DNA of 64,000 nt, from NCBI RefSeq assembly GCF_025961225.1, contig NZ_JAOQNG010000002.1, positions 1 through 64,000 of the forward strand, given 5' to 3'. This stretch comes from Azospirillum canadense. Its GTDB lineage: Bacteria > Pseudomonadota > Alphaproteobacteria > Azospirillales > Azospirillaceae. Below the pieces are notes generated by a model, which saw only the letters and a program-made list of their open reading frames with translations, did no database searches and was not told the origin of the DNA. Shown here in pieces: positions 1-7,904 of the stretch; position 1 is the stretch's first letter; each line of letters opens with the position of its first letter. The position numbers were made by a program, and so were the translations under genes.

Positions 1-1676
1 AGGTCGAGCAGCGCGGCCGCGGTGTATTCCACCGTGCCGAAGCCCTGGTTGAAGTTGCGGGCGGCGAGCAGGCGGCGCAGCAGGTCCTCCGGGATCGGCT
101 CGCCCGTGCGGAAATGCCGGGCGTAGGTGCGCAGCGTTTCCGGCGCGCTCATCCAATGCTCGTAGACCTGCGACGGGAACTCCACGAAATCGCGGCGGAC
201 CGCAGTGCCGGACTGGGACGGGTAGCGCACGCGGCTGAGAAGCCCGTGCAGGCCGTGGCCGAACTCGTGGAACAGAGTCTCCGCGTCGTCGAAGCTGAGC
301 AGTGTCGGCTCGCCCTTCGCGAAGTTGTTGTTGTTCACGATGATCGGCGCGATCTCGCCATCGAAGCTCTCCTGGACGCGGTAGCTGCTCATCCAGGCGC
401 CCGACCGCTTGGACCCGCGGGCGTGGTTGTCGTGCAGGAACAGGCCGACGTGGCGGCCGTCGGCGTCGCTCACCTCATAGACGCGGACGTCCGGGTGGTA
501 GACGGGCAGGTCCGGCCGTTCCTTGAAGCTGATCCCGAACAGGCGGCCGGCGGTGTCGAAGGCCGCGCGCACCATGTTGTCCAGGACGAAGTACGGCTTC
601 ACCTCCGCCTCGTCCAGGTCGTACTTGGCCTGCCGCACCTTCTCCGCGTAATAGCGCCAGTCCCAGGGGGCGATGGGCTCGTTCATGCCCTCCGCGCGGG
701 CGCTTTCCTGCAGCTCCGCGCGCTCCGCCGCCGCCTTGCGCTTGGCCGGTTCCCAGACCTGCAGCAGCAGGCGTTCGACGGCCGAAGTGTCCTTCGCCAT
801 GCTGTCGTCCAGCTTGTAGTCGGCGTAGGTGGCGTAGCCCAGCAGCTTGGCCTGTTCGGCGCGCAGCGCGACGATCTCGCGGATCAGCGGGCGGTTGTCG
901 TGCGGCCCCTCATGCTCGCCGCGGCGGATCCAGGCCTCGTAGGCGACCTGCCGCAGGTCGCGGCGTGCCGAAAAGGTCAGGAACGGCTCCACCGAGGAGC
1001 GGGCGAGCGTGATGACGTACTTGCCCTCCATCCCGCGCTCCGCCGCGGCCTGGGCCGCCGCGTTCCGCGCGAATTCGGGAAGCCCGGCGAGATCGCTCTC
1101 CTCCAGCACGAGCTGCCAGTCCTTCTCGTCGTGCAGCACGTTCTGGCCGAACAGGGTGTGCAGGGTCGCCTGCCGCTCGCTGATCGCGGTCATGCGGGCC
1201 TTCTGTTCCGGCGGCAGCAGCGCGCCGCTGCGCACGAAACCCAGGTGCCGACGCTCCAGCAGGCGCAACTGGTCGGGGGCCAGCCCCAGCGTGTCGCGGC
1301 GCTCGAACAGATCCTTCACCCGCGCGAAGAGGCCGGGATCCAGCGCGATGCGCATGGAATGCTGGGCGAACTTCGGCGCGTAGTCGCGCGCGATCGCCTC
1401 CAGCGCGTCGCTGGTGTTGCTGGAGGTCAGGTTGAAGAAGACGTTGGCGACGCGGTCCAGGAAACGCCCGCTGCGCTCCATCGCCTCGATGGTGTTGGCG
1501 AAGCTCGGCGCGTCCGCGTTGGCGGCGATCGCCTCCATCTCGGCGAGGCTCTCGGCCATGCCATGGTCGAAGGCGGGCGGGAAATGCTCGGGGCGGATGC
1601 GATCGAAGGGGGGAAGACCGAAAGGCGTCGTCCAGGTTTCGAAGAAGGGGTTCTGCTGCGTCGGCGTGTCGGTCAT
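1..1676 (-). CDS. M3 family metallopeptidase, Dcp-like (partial, C-terminus off the window)
   Basis: Zinc metallopeptidase of family M3, which cleaves oligopeptides in the cytoplasm or periplasm. About 558 residues are visible, beginning MTDTPTQQNPFFETW, the usual N-terminus of this family, with no signal peptide. The catalytic motif HEFGH lies at residues 470-474 (complement of 255-269). It is followed by SGTAVRRDFVEFPSQ, which fits dipeptidyl carboxypeptidases (Dcp) better than oligopeptidase A. The visible end, NFNQGFGTVEYTAAALLDL, is also typical of M3. The full protein should be about 680-700 residues, so the window edge removes roughly 120 residues. It is divergent from the carrier-protein operon at 2160 and probably monocistronic. 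The family call is firm; the substrate class is inferred. Confidence 0.9.
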   Translation of the reverse strand, partial: MTDTPTQQNPFFETWTTPFGLPPFDRIRPEHFPPAFDHGMAESLAEMEAIAANADAPSFANTIEAMERSGRFLDRVANVFFNLTSSNTSDALEAIARDYAPKFAQHSMRIALDPGLFARVKDLFERRDTLGLAPDQLRLLERRHLGFVRSGALLPPEQKARMTAISERQATLHTLFGQNVLHDEKDWQLVLEESDLAGLPEFARNAAAQAAAERGMEGKYVITLARSSVEPFLTFSARRDLRQVAYEAWIRRGEHEGPHDNRPLIREIVALRAEQAKLLGYATYADYKLDDSMAKDTSAVERLLLQVWEPAKRKAAAERAELQESARAEGMNEPIAPWDWRYYAEKVRQAKYDLDEAEVKPYFVLDNMVRAAFDTAGRLFGISFKERPDLPVYHPDVRVYEVSDADGRHVGLFLHDNHARGSKRSGAWMSSYRVQESFDGEIAPIIVNNNNFAKGEPTLLSFDDAETLFHEFGHGLHGLLSRVRYPSQSGTAVRRDFVEFPSQVYEHWMSAPETLRTYARHFRTGEPIPEDLLRRLLAARNFNQGFGTVEYTAAALLD

Positions 1677-1965
1677 TGGGGCCTCGTGGTGATCGCATCC
1701 CGTTTTGCGGGCCGTTCCCAGGCGATGTGGGGACGGTGTCGGGGCAGGCAAGCCCCGCCGTCACGTAGCCTGATTGGCTCGGTTGCGCCAGAGGGCGTTT
1801 CGCCGCCGCCCCATCGGGTTGCTCCAATGGAGAGAAAAGCAATGCCCCAAAGGAAAGGCCATAACCACCGCAAGTGTTAAGCTCGCCGTGGGTCACCCAA
1901 CCCGAAAAAGACCGGTCGCTTTCGGAAAACCAAAGTAACTTAAAGAACATTCTATGACGGTCTGC

Positions 1966-2018
1966 GTTGTCCGCTGCACGTTGTCCGCTGCGCAAGGACG
2001 CTTCAGGTTGTCCGCTGC
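1966..2018 (+). repeat. three direct repeats GTTGTCCGCTGC upstream of the carrier-protein operon
   Basis: The 12-mer GTTGTCCGCTGC occurs at 1966-1977, 1980-1991 and 2007-2018, with starts 14 and 27 bases apart. The second and third copies extend to a longer match (…GCGCAAGGAC versus …GCGCAGGGAC). The copies lie in the gene-free stretch 1677-2159 between the divergent peptidase and the carrier-protein gene, just after an AT-rich segment (1905-1955). They could be binding sites for a regulator, or just a local duplication. I see no gene in 1677-2159. Confidence 0.5.
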
Positions 2019-2159
2019 GCAGGGACAAGGCCGGGGATCGCCTGGGCAAGCGGTAGGGAAGGGAACTGGGACATGCGCCAAACGGATTGGCAATCGGTGG
2101 CTGGGGCGGCAGCCGCGGGGGCATCGCAGGGGGAGGCCGGCGGACGGGAGGCGTCGCCG

Positions 2160-2417
2160 ATGGTGTCTTCCGACGATATCCGCGACCTGCTGCGCGACAG
2201 CGGTTGGCTGACGGTCGACGCGTCGGAGCTGTCGGAGAACGACGACCTCTACGCCGCCGGATTGACGTCCCACGGTTCGGTGAACCTGATGCTGGCGCTG
2301 GAGGAGCGGTTCGACATCGAGTTTCCGGAGCAGCTGCTGCGCCGTCGCACGTTTGAGAGCATCGGCGCCATCCGCGGCGCGGTCGCCGGATTGCTTGGCG
2401 GGACGGCCGCCGCATGA
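2160..2417 (+). CDS. stand-alone acyl/aminoacyl carrier protein
   Basis: Small carrier protein of 85 residues. The segment DLYAAGLTSHGSVNLMLALE aligns with the canonical DSL motif of acyl carrier proteins, placing the phosphopantetheine serine at Ser37 (in LTSH). The downstream EERFDIEFPEQ helix and an acidic composition fit the fold. The ATG at 2160 is preferred because a GGGAGG sits about nine bases upstream and 85 residues is the normal size. An in-frame ATG at 2073 would add 29 low-complexity residues. It is the first gene of the operon and overlaps the next gene by 4 bp (ATGA). Homologous stand-alone carrier proteins beside amino acid:[carrier protein] ligases, such as the Bradyrhizobium pair, accept glycine or alanine. 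The amino acid here is not known. Confidence 0.85.
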   Translation: MVSSDDIRDLLRDSGWLTVDASELSENDDLYAAGLTSHGSVNLMLALEERFDIEFPEQLLRRRTFESIGAIRGAVAGLLGGTAAA

Positions 2418-3586
2418 GCGGGCCCTTCGCGCGGGGGGCCTCCACCGCCGCCGAGGTGGCGGGCCGCCATGCGGATTCCGTCGACCGCGACGCGCGCTTC
2501 CCGGCGGAAACCTTCGCCGCGTTGAAAAATGAGCGGCTGCTGGGCGCCATGGTGCCGCGCGATTTCGGCGGGGAGGGTGCCAGCCTGACCGACATGGCGG
2601 CGGTCGCCCATGCGCTGGCCCAGCGATGCCCGTCGTCCGGACTGATCTTCGCCATGCACCAGATCCAGGTCGCCTGCCTGGTGCGCCACGGCCAGGGCAG
2701 CGCGTGGCACCGCGACCTGATGGCCCGCTTGGCGGCGGAGCAGCTCCTCCTGGCGTCGGCGACGACGGAGGCCGGGATCGGCGGCGACGTGCGGTCCAGC
2801 GCCTGCTCGGTCGAAGGGGATGGAGATGGGGACGACGGCGGCTTCCGGCTGGAGAAGCAGGCCACCGTCATCTCCTACGGGGTGGAGGCCGACGCGATCT
2901 TGGTGACGGCGCGCCGCAAGCCGGACTCGCCACCGTCCGACCAGATCATTGTGCCCGTCCTGAAGGACCAGCTCCGGCTGGAGGCGATCGGGAACTGGGA
3001 CACGCTGGGCATGCGCGGCACGCGCAGCATCGGCTACCACCTGCGGGCCGAGGGCGTCCGGGCGCAGATCATGCCCCTGTCCTACGCCGACATCTCGGCG
3101 CAGACGATGCTGCCGGTGACGCACATCCTGTGGAGCAGCGCGTGGCTCGGCATCGCCAGCGACGCGGTCGCGCGGGCCGGCGCCTTCGTGCGGGCGGAGG
3201 CGCGCAAACGGCCCGGCACCCAGCCGCCCGGCGCACGGCGGCTGGCCGAGGTCACCGCCCGCCTGCAGACCATGCGCGGCATGGTGCGGGGCGCCATCGC
3301 CCAGTTCGAGGAGGCGTCGGGCAGCCCCGACCGCCTGACCTCCATGGGCTTCGCGGTCGCCATGAACACGCTGAAGATGTCGTCGGCGGAGATGGTGGTG
3401 CGCATCGTGGAGCAGGCGATGCTGGTGGCCGGCCTGTCCGCCTACCGCAACGACAGCCCCTACAGCCTGGGCCGCCACCTGCGCGACGCCCATTCGGCGC
3501 CATTGATGATCAGCAACGACCGCGTCCTGGGCAACACGGCGAACCTGCTGCTGGCGCACAAGGACAACGGCTCTCTCTTCGGGTGA
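2414..3586 (+). CDS. acyl-CoA dehydrogenase family flavoprotein
   Basis: 390-residue flavoprotein of the acyl-CoA dehydrogenase superfamily. The alpha-helical N-terminal domain runs to about residue 110 (MVPRDFGGEGASLTDMAAV). The beta domain contains GNWDTLGMRGTRSIGY, the typical substrate/FAD region, and the C-terminal helical bundle ends with GNTANLLLAHKDNGSLFG. It is translationally coupled to the carrier-protein gene (4 bp overlap) and followed after 3 bp by the amino acid:[carrier protein] ligase. In other pathways relatives oxidise aminoacyl groups held on carrier proteins, for example prolyl-S-PCP. Oxidation of the carrier-bound amino acid is therefore a reasonable inference, but nothing in the sequence proves it. 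A fatty-acyl substrate is less likely, as no beta-oxidation genes are nearby. Confidence 0.85.
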   Translation: MSGPFARGASTAAEVAGRHADSVDRDARFPAETFAALKNERLLGAMVPRDFGGEGASLTDMAAVAHALAQRCPSSGLIFAMHQIQVACLVRHGQGSAWHRDLMARLAAEQLLLASATTEAGIGGDVRSSACSVEGDGDGDDGGFRLEKQATVISYGVEADAILVTARRKPDSPPSDQIIVPVLKDQLRLEAIGNWDTLGMRGTRSIGYHLRAEGVRAQIMPLSYADISAQTMLPVTHILWSSAWLGIASDAVARAGAFVRAEARKRPGTQPPGARRLAEVTARLQTMRGMVRGAIAQFEEASGSPDRLTSMGFAVAMNTLKMSSAEMVVRIVEQAMLVAGLSAYRNDSPYSLGRHLRDAHSAPLMISNDRVLGNTANLLLAHKDNGSLFG

Positions 3587-3589
3587 AGG

Positions 3590-4543
3590 ATGGATATGCA
3601 GTCAGGGCAGACCCAGGCCGGCCATGGGGCGACGGATGATCCGCAGGCCGCTTTCCGCGACGCGCTGGTCGCGGCGGGGCTGCTCATCCCCACGGGGGTG
3701 GACGGTCTCTACGGCCGCAGCGGCGTCTTCGAGGACGTGGTGGAGCGCTTCAACGACCTGATCACCCGTTGGGGCCGTGACGACGGGGCGGAGGTCATGC
3801 GCTTTCCGCCGGCGGTCGCCCGCCACCATTTCGAGCGCAGCGAGTATTTGAAAAGCTTCCCGCAGCTCGCCGGCACGGTGCACAGCTTCAAGGGCGACGA
3901 GCGCGCCCACCAGACGCTCCTGCGCCGGCTGGAGGAGGGGGAGGAGTGGACCGACGGCCAGATGGCCACCAACGTGGTCATGACCCCGGCCGCTTGCTAC
4001 CCGATCTACCCCACGATTGCCGAGCGCGGTCCGCTGGGCGGCGACGGCGCGTTGGTGGACGTCTACTCCTACTGCTTCCGCCACGAGCCGTCGCTCGACC
4101 CCGCGCGGATGCAGCTGTTCCGGATGCGCGAGTATGTCCGCGTCGGCACGCCCGACCAGGTGATGGACTTTCGCCAGAGCTGGTTGGAGCGCGGCCGGGC
4201 GCTGATGGACTCACTGGGCGTGCCGCTCGCCGTGGACGTGGCGAACGACCCGTTCTTCGGCCGGGCCGGGCGGATGCTGGCGGCCAACCAGCGCGACCAG
4301 GGGTTGAAGTTCGAACTGCTGATCCCGATCACGTCGGAGGAGAAGCCGACCGCCTGCCTCAGCTTCAACTACCACCAGGACCATTTCGGCCTGCTGTGGG
4401 ACATCCGGACGCCGGACGGCGCCGTCGCCCACACCGCCTGCGTTGGCTTCGGCATGGAGCGCGTGGCGCTCGCCTTGTTCCGCCACCACGGCTTCGACGT
4501 GCGGGCCTGGCCGGGGTCCGTGCGCGCCGCGCTGTGGGGGTGA
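3590..4543 (+). CDS. amino acid--[acyl-carrier-protein] ligase (class II aaRS homologue)
   Basis: 317-residue homologue of the catalytic core of atypical seryl-tRNA synthetases. It activates a small amino acid with ATP and loads it on a carrier protein instead of tRNA. Class II motif 2 is [25 protein letters not shown] and motif 3 is [16 protein letters not shown]. The likely zinc ligands are Cys136, Glu181 and Cys284. Their spacing (45 and 103) equals that of the zinc site I recall for the Bradyrhizobium Gly:CP ligase. The tRNA-binding arm of true SerRS is absent. The carrier gene is two genes upstream. An alternative ATG lies two codons in (3596), with AAGGATGG before it. The family is clear; glycine or alanine as substrate is inferred from characterised relatives. 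Confidence 0.9.
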   Translation: MDMQSGQTQAGHGATDDPQAAFRDALVAAGLLIPTGVDGLYGRSGVFEDVVERFNDLITRWGRDDGAEVMRFPPAVARHHFERSEYLKSFPQLAGTVHSFKGDERAHQTLLRRLEEGEEWTDGQMATNVVMTPAACYPIYPTIAERGPLGGDGALVDVYSYCFRHEPSLDPARMQLFRMREYVRVGTPDQVMDFRQSWLERGRALMDSLGVPLAVDVANDPFFGRAGRMLAANQRDQGLKFELLIPITSEEKPTACLSFNYHQDHFGLLWDIRTPDGAVAHTACVGFGMERVALALFRHHGFDVRAWPGSVRAALWG

Positions 4544-4556
4544 CGGGGTGGGGGAC

Positions 4557-5468
4557 ATGACCACGACCGCGCACCCGCTGCACGCGCCGGACCGTGCCTG
4601 GGTCGAGACCAACTGCTACACCGACCTGTGGATCGAGCTTCTGCACGCCTTGGGGCTGGAGCCCCTGGCGTCGCTGTCCTTCACCGTGGCGCAGGACTTC
4701 GAAGGCGACCAGTTCACCTTCTTCAAGGTCCCGCCCGAGGACCTGCGCCTGCTTTACGGGCTGGAGGTGCAGGAGTTGGCCATCTACGACACGGTGGAGG
4801 CGCACGCCGCCGTGCAGCTTCAGCGCGGCCGGCCGGTGCTGGTGGAGGTGGACGGTTTCCACCTGCCGGACACGCGCGGCACTTCCTACCGCACGCAGCA
4901 CTCGAAGACGACCATCGCCATCCTGGGGCTGGAGCCGGAGGCCAAGCGCCTCGACTACATCCACAACGCCGGCCGCTACGCGCTGGAGGGGGAGGACTAC
5001 GACGGCGTCTTCGCCGCGCACACGCTGTTCCCCTATGTGGAGTTCGTGAAGCGCGGGGATGCGGCCTTGGAGGGCCGGGCTCTGGTGGACGCGTCCATCG
5101 AGCGGCTGCGCCACCACCTCGGCCGCCGGCCGCGCGGGAACCCGGTCGCCGCCTACCGCGCCGCCCTGCCGGAGCATCTGGAGCGGCTGGCTTCGCGGTC
5201 CATGGACTATTTCCACCTCTACGCCTTCAACACCCTGCGGCAACTCGGCGCGAACTGCGAGCTGCTGGGCAGCTACGGCCGCTGGATCGACGCCCCAGCC
5301 GAAGTGGCGGACGCTTGCGAGGCGCTGACCTCCTCGGCCAAGGCGCTGCAATTCCAACTGGCCCGCGCGGTGCACCGGGGCCGCTTCGGGGACTATTCGG
5401 CGACGCTGGAGGGCATGGAGCGCGCCTACGACACCGCGCTCGACACTCTGGTCCGGCGCTTCGGGTAA
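4557..5468 (+). CDS. DUF1839 family protein, possible papain-like acyl/aminoacyl transferase
   Basis: 303-residue protein of the DUF1839 family, which commonly accompanies amino acid:[carrier protein] ligases. Two segments stand out. NCYTDLWIELLHALGLEP places Cys20 at the start of a helix. VLVEVDGFHLPDT…YRTQHSKTTIAIL holds His102, Asp105 and His115. This Cys…YHLP…H arrangement resembles the N-terminal domain of BtrH, an enzyme that moves an acyl group from a carrier protein to an aminoglycoside. I therefore suggest, as inference, that this protein transfers the aminoacyl group to an acceptor. ATG 4557 has a purine-rich GGGTGGGGGA before it, and the gene sits 13 bp after the ligase. A start at 4443 would overlap the ligase by 100 bases and is less likely. 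Confidence 0.8.
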   Translation: MTTTAHPLHAPDRAWVETNCYTDLWIELLHALGLEPLASLSFTVAQDFEGDQFTFFKVPPEDLRLLYGLEVQELAIYDTVEAHAAVQLQRGRPVLVEVDGFHLPDTRGTSYRTQHSKTTIAILGLEPEAKRLDYIHNAGRYALEGEDYDGVFAAHTLFPYVEFVKRGDAALEGRALVDASIERLRHHLGRRPRGNPVAAYRAALPEHLERLASRSMDYFHLYAFNTLRQLGANCELLGSYGRWIDAPAEVADACEALTSSAKALQFQLARAVHRGRFGDYSATLEGMERAYDTALDTLVRRFG

Positions 5469-5474
5469 CGGGGG

Positions 5475-7904
5475 ATGGCCAGGGTCGTTTCCGTCAGCGG
5501 CCACGCCGCGACCGCCCTGACCGATGGGTGGGAGATGCGCGTCGGGGAGGAGGGCGACTGGATCCCCGCCGCCGTCCCCGGGACGGCCGCGCAGGCGTTG
5601 CGGGACGCCGGGCTCCTGTCGCTCGACCGTCCGCCGCCCCTGCACGACCGGGACGTTGTCTACCGCCGGCGCTTGACCGGGGAGGGGAGGCGGCGGCTGC
5701 GTTTCCACGGCCTCGCCACCGTCGCCGAGGTCTTCCTGGACGGGGAGCGCATCCTCGCCTCCGACAGCATGTTCGAGGCCCAGGAGGTGCCGGTCACCCT
5801 GCGCGGGGACCATGAGCTGACCATCCTCTTCCGCGCGCTGAACCCGGTGTTGAAGGCGCAGCGCGGCCGGGGGCGCTGGCCGGTGCGGCTGGCCGGGCCG
5901 GCGGGCTTGCGGGCGGTGCGGACGACCCTGCTCGGCCATATGCCGGGCTGGTGCCCACCGGTCGCGGCGGTCGGCCCTTGGCGCCCGATCGAACTGGTCG
6001 AGGAGGCCGGGCCGCTGCGGGTTCTGGGCGCCGATCTGCGCTCGACCCTGGATGGCGGCGACGGGCTGCTGAGGCTGGAGCTGTCTGTTGATTGGACGGG
6101 CGCCGGTCAACCGCCGGCCTTCATGGATGTGGGCGGGGTCCGCGCGCCGCTCGCCTGGACGGGGCCGGATCGCTTGTCCGGCGAGGTCCGCATCCCGGAC
6201 GTGGAGCCCTGGTGGCCGCACACCCACGGCAACCCGACGCTGTATCCCGTTAGCGCGGTGATCGGCGACCAGCGCGTCGACCTCGGCTGCACCGGCTTCC
6301 GCACCATAGAGCGGGCGGAGGGGGACGGCTTCGCCCTGCGCGTCAACGGAGTGCCGGTCTTCTGCCGCGGCGCCTGCTGGAGCAGCGCGGACGTCGTCGG
6401 CCTGCCGGGCTCAAAGGAGGCCTACACGCCCTGGCTGCACCTTGCGCGGGAGGCCGGCATGAACATGCTGCGCTTGGCCGGCATCACGGCCTACGAGGGC
6501 GATGCCTTCTTCGAGCTGTGCGATCAGCTGGGCATCCTCGTCTGGCAGGACTTCATGTTCGCCAACTTCGATTACCCGGCGGACGAGGCCTTCCTGGGCA
6601 AGGTCCGGCGGGAGGCGGCGCAGCTTCTCGACCGCACCCAGGCCTCGCCCAGCCTCGCCGTGCTCTGCGGCGGCAGCGAGGCGGAGCAGCAGGCGGCCAT
6701 GCTCGGCCTGCCGCGCGCGGCCTGGAGCCAACCGGTCTTCGAGACCGCTCTGCGGGGGGAGGCGGAGCGCTGGCGGCCGGACCTGCCCTATGTCGGCAAT
6801 TCCCCCACCGGCGGGCCGCTGCCCTTCGCGGCCAACGCCGGGGTCACTCATTATTATGGGGTGGGCGCCTACCGCCGGCCTTTGGAGGACGCGCGCCGGG
6901 CCGATGTGCGCTTCGCCACGGAATGCCTGGCCTTCGCCAACGTGCCGGAGCCCGGCGCCCTGCCGGGCGTTCCCCCCGTCCACGACCCGCGCTGGAAGGC
7001 GCGGGTGCCGCGCGACCCCGGCGCCCCCTGGGATTTCGAGGATGTGCGGGACCATTACCTGCGGACCCTGTTCGGCGCCGATCCGCCGGCCCTGCGGTAT
7101 GAGGACCCGGACCGCTATTTGCACCTGTCGCGGGCGGTGACCGGGGCGGTGATGGAGGCGGTGTTCGCGGAATGGCGGCGCGCGGGCTCGCCTTGCGGGG
7201 GCGGGCTGGTCTGGATGTTCCAGGACCTGTGGCCGGGCGCTGGCTGGGGTGTGGTGGACAGCGCCGGGATCCCGAAGGCGGCGTGGCACGCGCTGCGCCG
7301 GGCCTTCCGGCCGGTCCAACTGCTGCTGACCGACGAGGGCGTCAACGGGCTGGCGGTCCACCTCATCAACGAGACCGCGCGGCCGGTGGAGGCCGTGCTG
7401 CGGCTGACCGCCCTGCGCGGGGGCGAGACCCCGGTGGTGCGGGCGGAGCGGCCGGTGACCCTGGCCCCGCGCGGCGCCCGGGCGATCCCGGCGGCGGAGC
7501 TGCTGGACCGCTTCTTCGACCTGACCTACGCCTACCGCTTCGGCCCGCCGGCCCACGACGCCACGGTGGCGGCCCTGGTCGAGGCCGGGAGTGGCCGGCG
7601 GCTGGCCGAGGCCTTTCATTTCCCACCCTCCGCCAACCCGCTGGAGCGGCACGACCTGGGCCTGTCCGCCGCGGCGGTCCGGGTGGGGGAAGGGTGGGAG
7701 CTGCGGCTGCGAACGCGGCGGCTGGCCTGTTGGGTCCATGTGGAGGACGACCGCTTCCGCGCGGCGGAGGACTGGTTCCATCTGCCTCCGGGGGAGGAGC
7801 GGTGCGTCCGGCTGATCCCGAAAGTCCATGGGGCCGGCGTGCCCGATGGTGAGGTTTGCGCGTTGAATGGAGGGTTGCCGGTGCGGTTCCGGGGGGATGC
7901 ATGA
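5475..7904 (+). CDS. glycoside hydrolase family 2 type protein (beta-mannosidase-like)
   Basis: 809-residue GH2-like protein without a signal peptide. The N-terminal sugar-binding sandwich domain (about 10-190) includes LRFHGLATVAEVFLDGERI. An Ig-like domain follows, then a TIM barrel from about residue 285 (FCRGACWSSAD) with the LGILVWQDFMFANFDYP segment seen in beta-mannosidases. The acid/base glutamate is probably Glu402 in CGGSEAEQ (CGNNE in the family) and the nucleophile Glu483 in ATECLAFA. Both are kept, so the enzyme may be active. It starts 6 bp after DUF1839 and overlaps the next gene by 4 bp (ATGA at 7901). A glycosidase inside an aminoacyl-carrier operon hints that the final product carries or derives from a sugar. 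Substrate unknown. Confidence 0.75.
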   Translation: MARVVSVSGHAATALTDGWEMRVGEEGDWIPAAVPGTAAQALRDAGLLSLDRPPPLHDRDVVYRRRLTGEGRRRLRFHGLATVAEVFLDGERILASDSMFEAQEVPVTLRGDHELTILFRALNPVLKAQRGRGRWPVRLAGPAGLRAVRTTLLGHMPGWCPPVAAVGPWRPIELVEEAGPLRVLGADLRSTLDGGDGLLRLELSVDWTGAGQPPAFMDVGGVRAPLAWTGPDRLSGEVRIPDVEPWWPHTHGNPTLYPVSAVIGDQRVDLGCTGFRTIERAEGDGFALRVNGVPVFCRGACWSSADVVGLPGSKEAYTPWLHLAREAGMNMLRLAGITAYEGDAFFELCDQLGILVWQDFMFANFDYPADEAFLGKVRREAAQLLDRTQASPSLAVLCGGSEAEQQAAMLGLPRAAWSQPVFETALRGEAERWRPDLPYVGNSPTGGPLPFAANAGVTHYYGVGAYRRPLEDARRADVRFATECLAFANVPEPGALPGVPPVHDPRWKARVPRDPGAPWDFEDVRDHYLRTLFGADPPALRYEDPDRYLHLSRAVTGAVMEAVFAEWRRAGSPCGGGLVWMFQDLWPGAGWGVVDSAGIPKAAWHALRRAFRPVQLLLTDEGVNGLAVHLINETARPVEAVLRLTALRGGETPVVRAERPVTLAPRGARAIPAAELLDRFFDLTYAYRFGPPAHDATVAALVEAGSGRRLAEAFHFPPSANPLERHDLGLSAAAVRVGEGWELRLRTRRLACWVHVEDDRFRAAEDWFHLPPGEERCVRLIPKVHGAGVPDGEVCALNGGLPVRFRGDA

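Noticed and set aside
114..1880. 588-residue plus-strand frame over the M3 peptidase
   Set aside because: The minus strand encodes a clear HEFGH peptidase with family-typical ends; the plus frame is its antisense shadow.
910..2871. 653-residue minus-strand frame spanning the peptidase start and the carrier gene
   Set aside because: Crosses two genes supported by motifs and has a composition typical of antisense GC-rich frames.
3590..4543. A true seryl-tRNA synthetase
   Set aside because: Only the catalytic core is present (317 residues), the tRNA-binding coiled coil is absent, and a carrier-protein gene lies two genes upstream.
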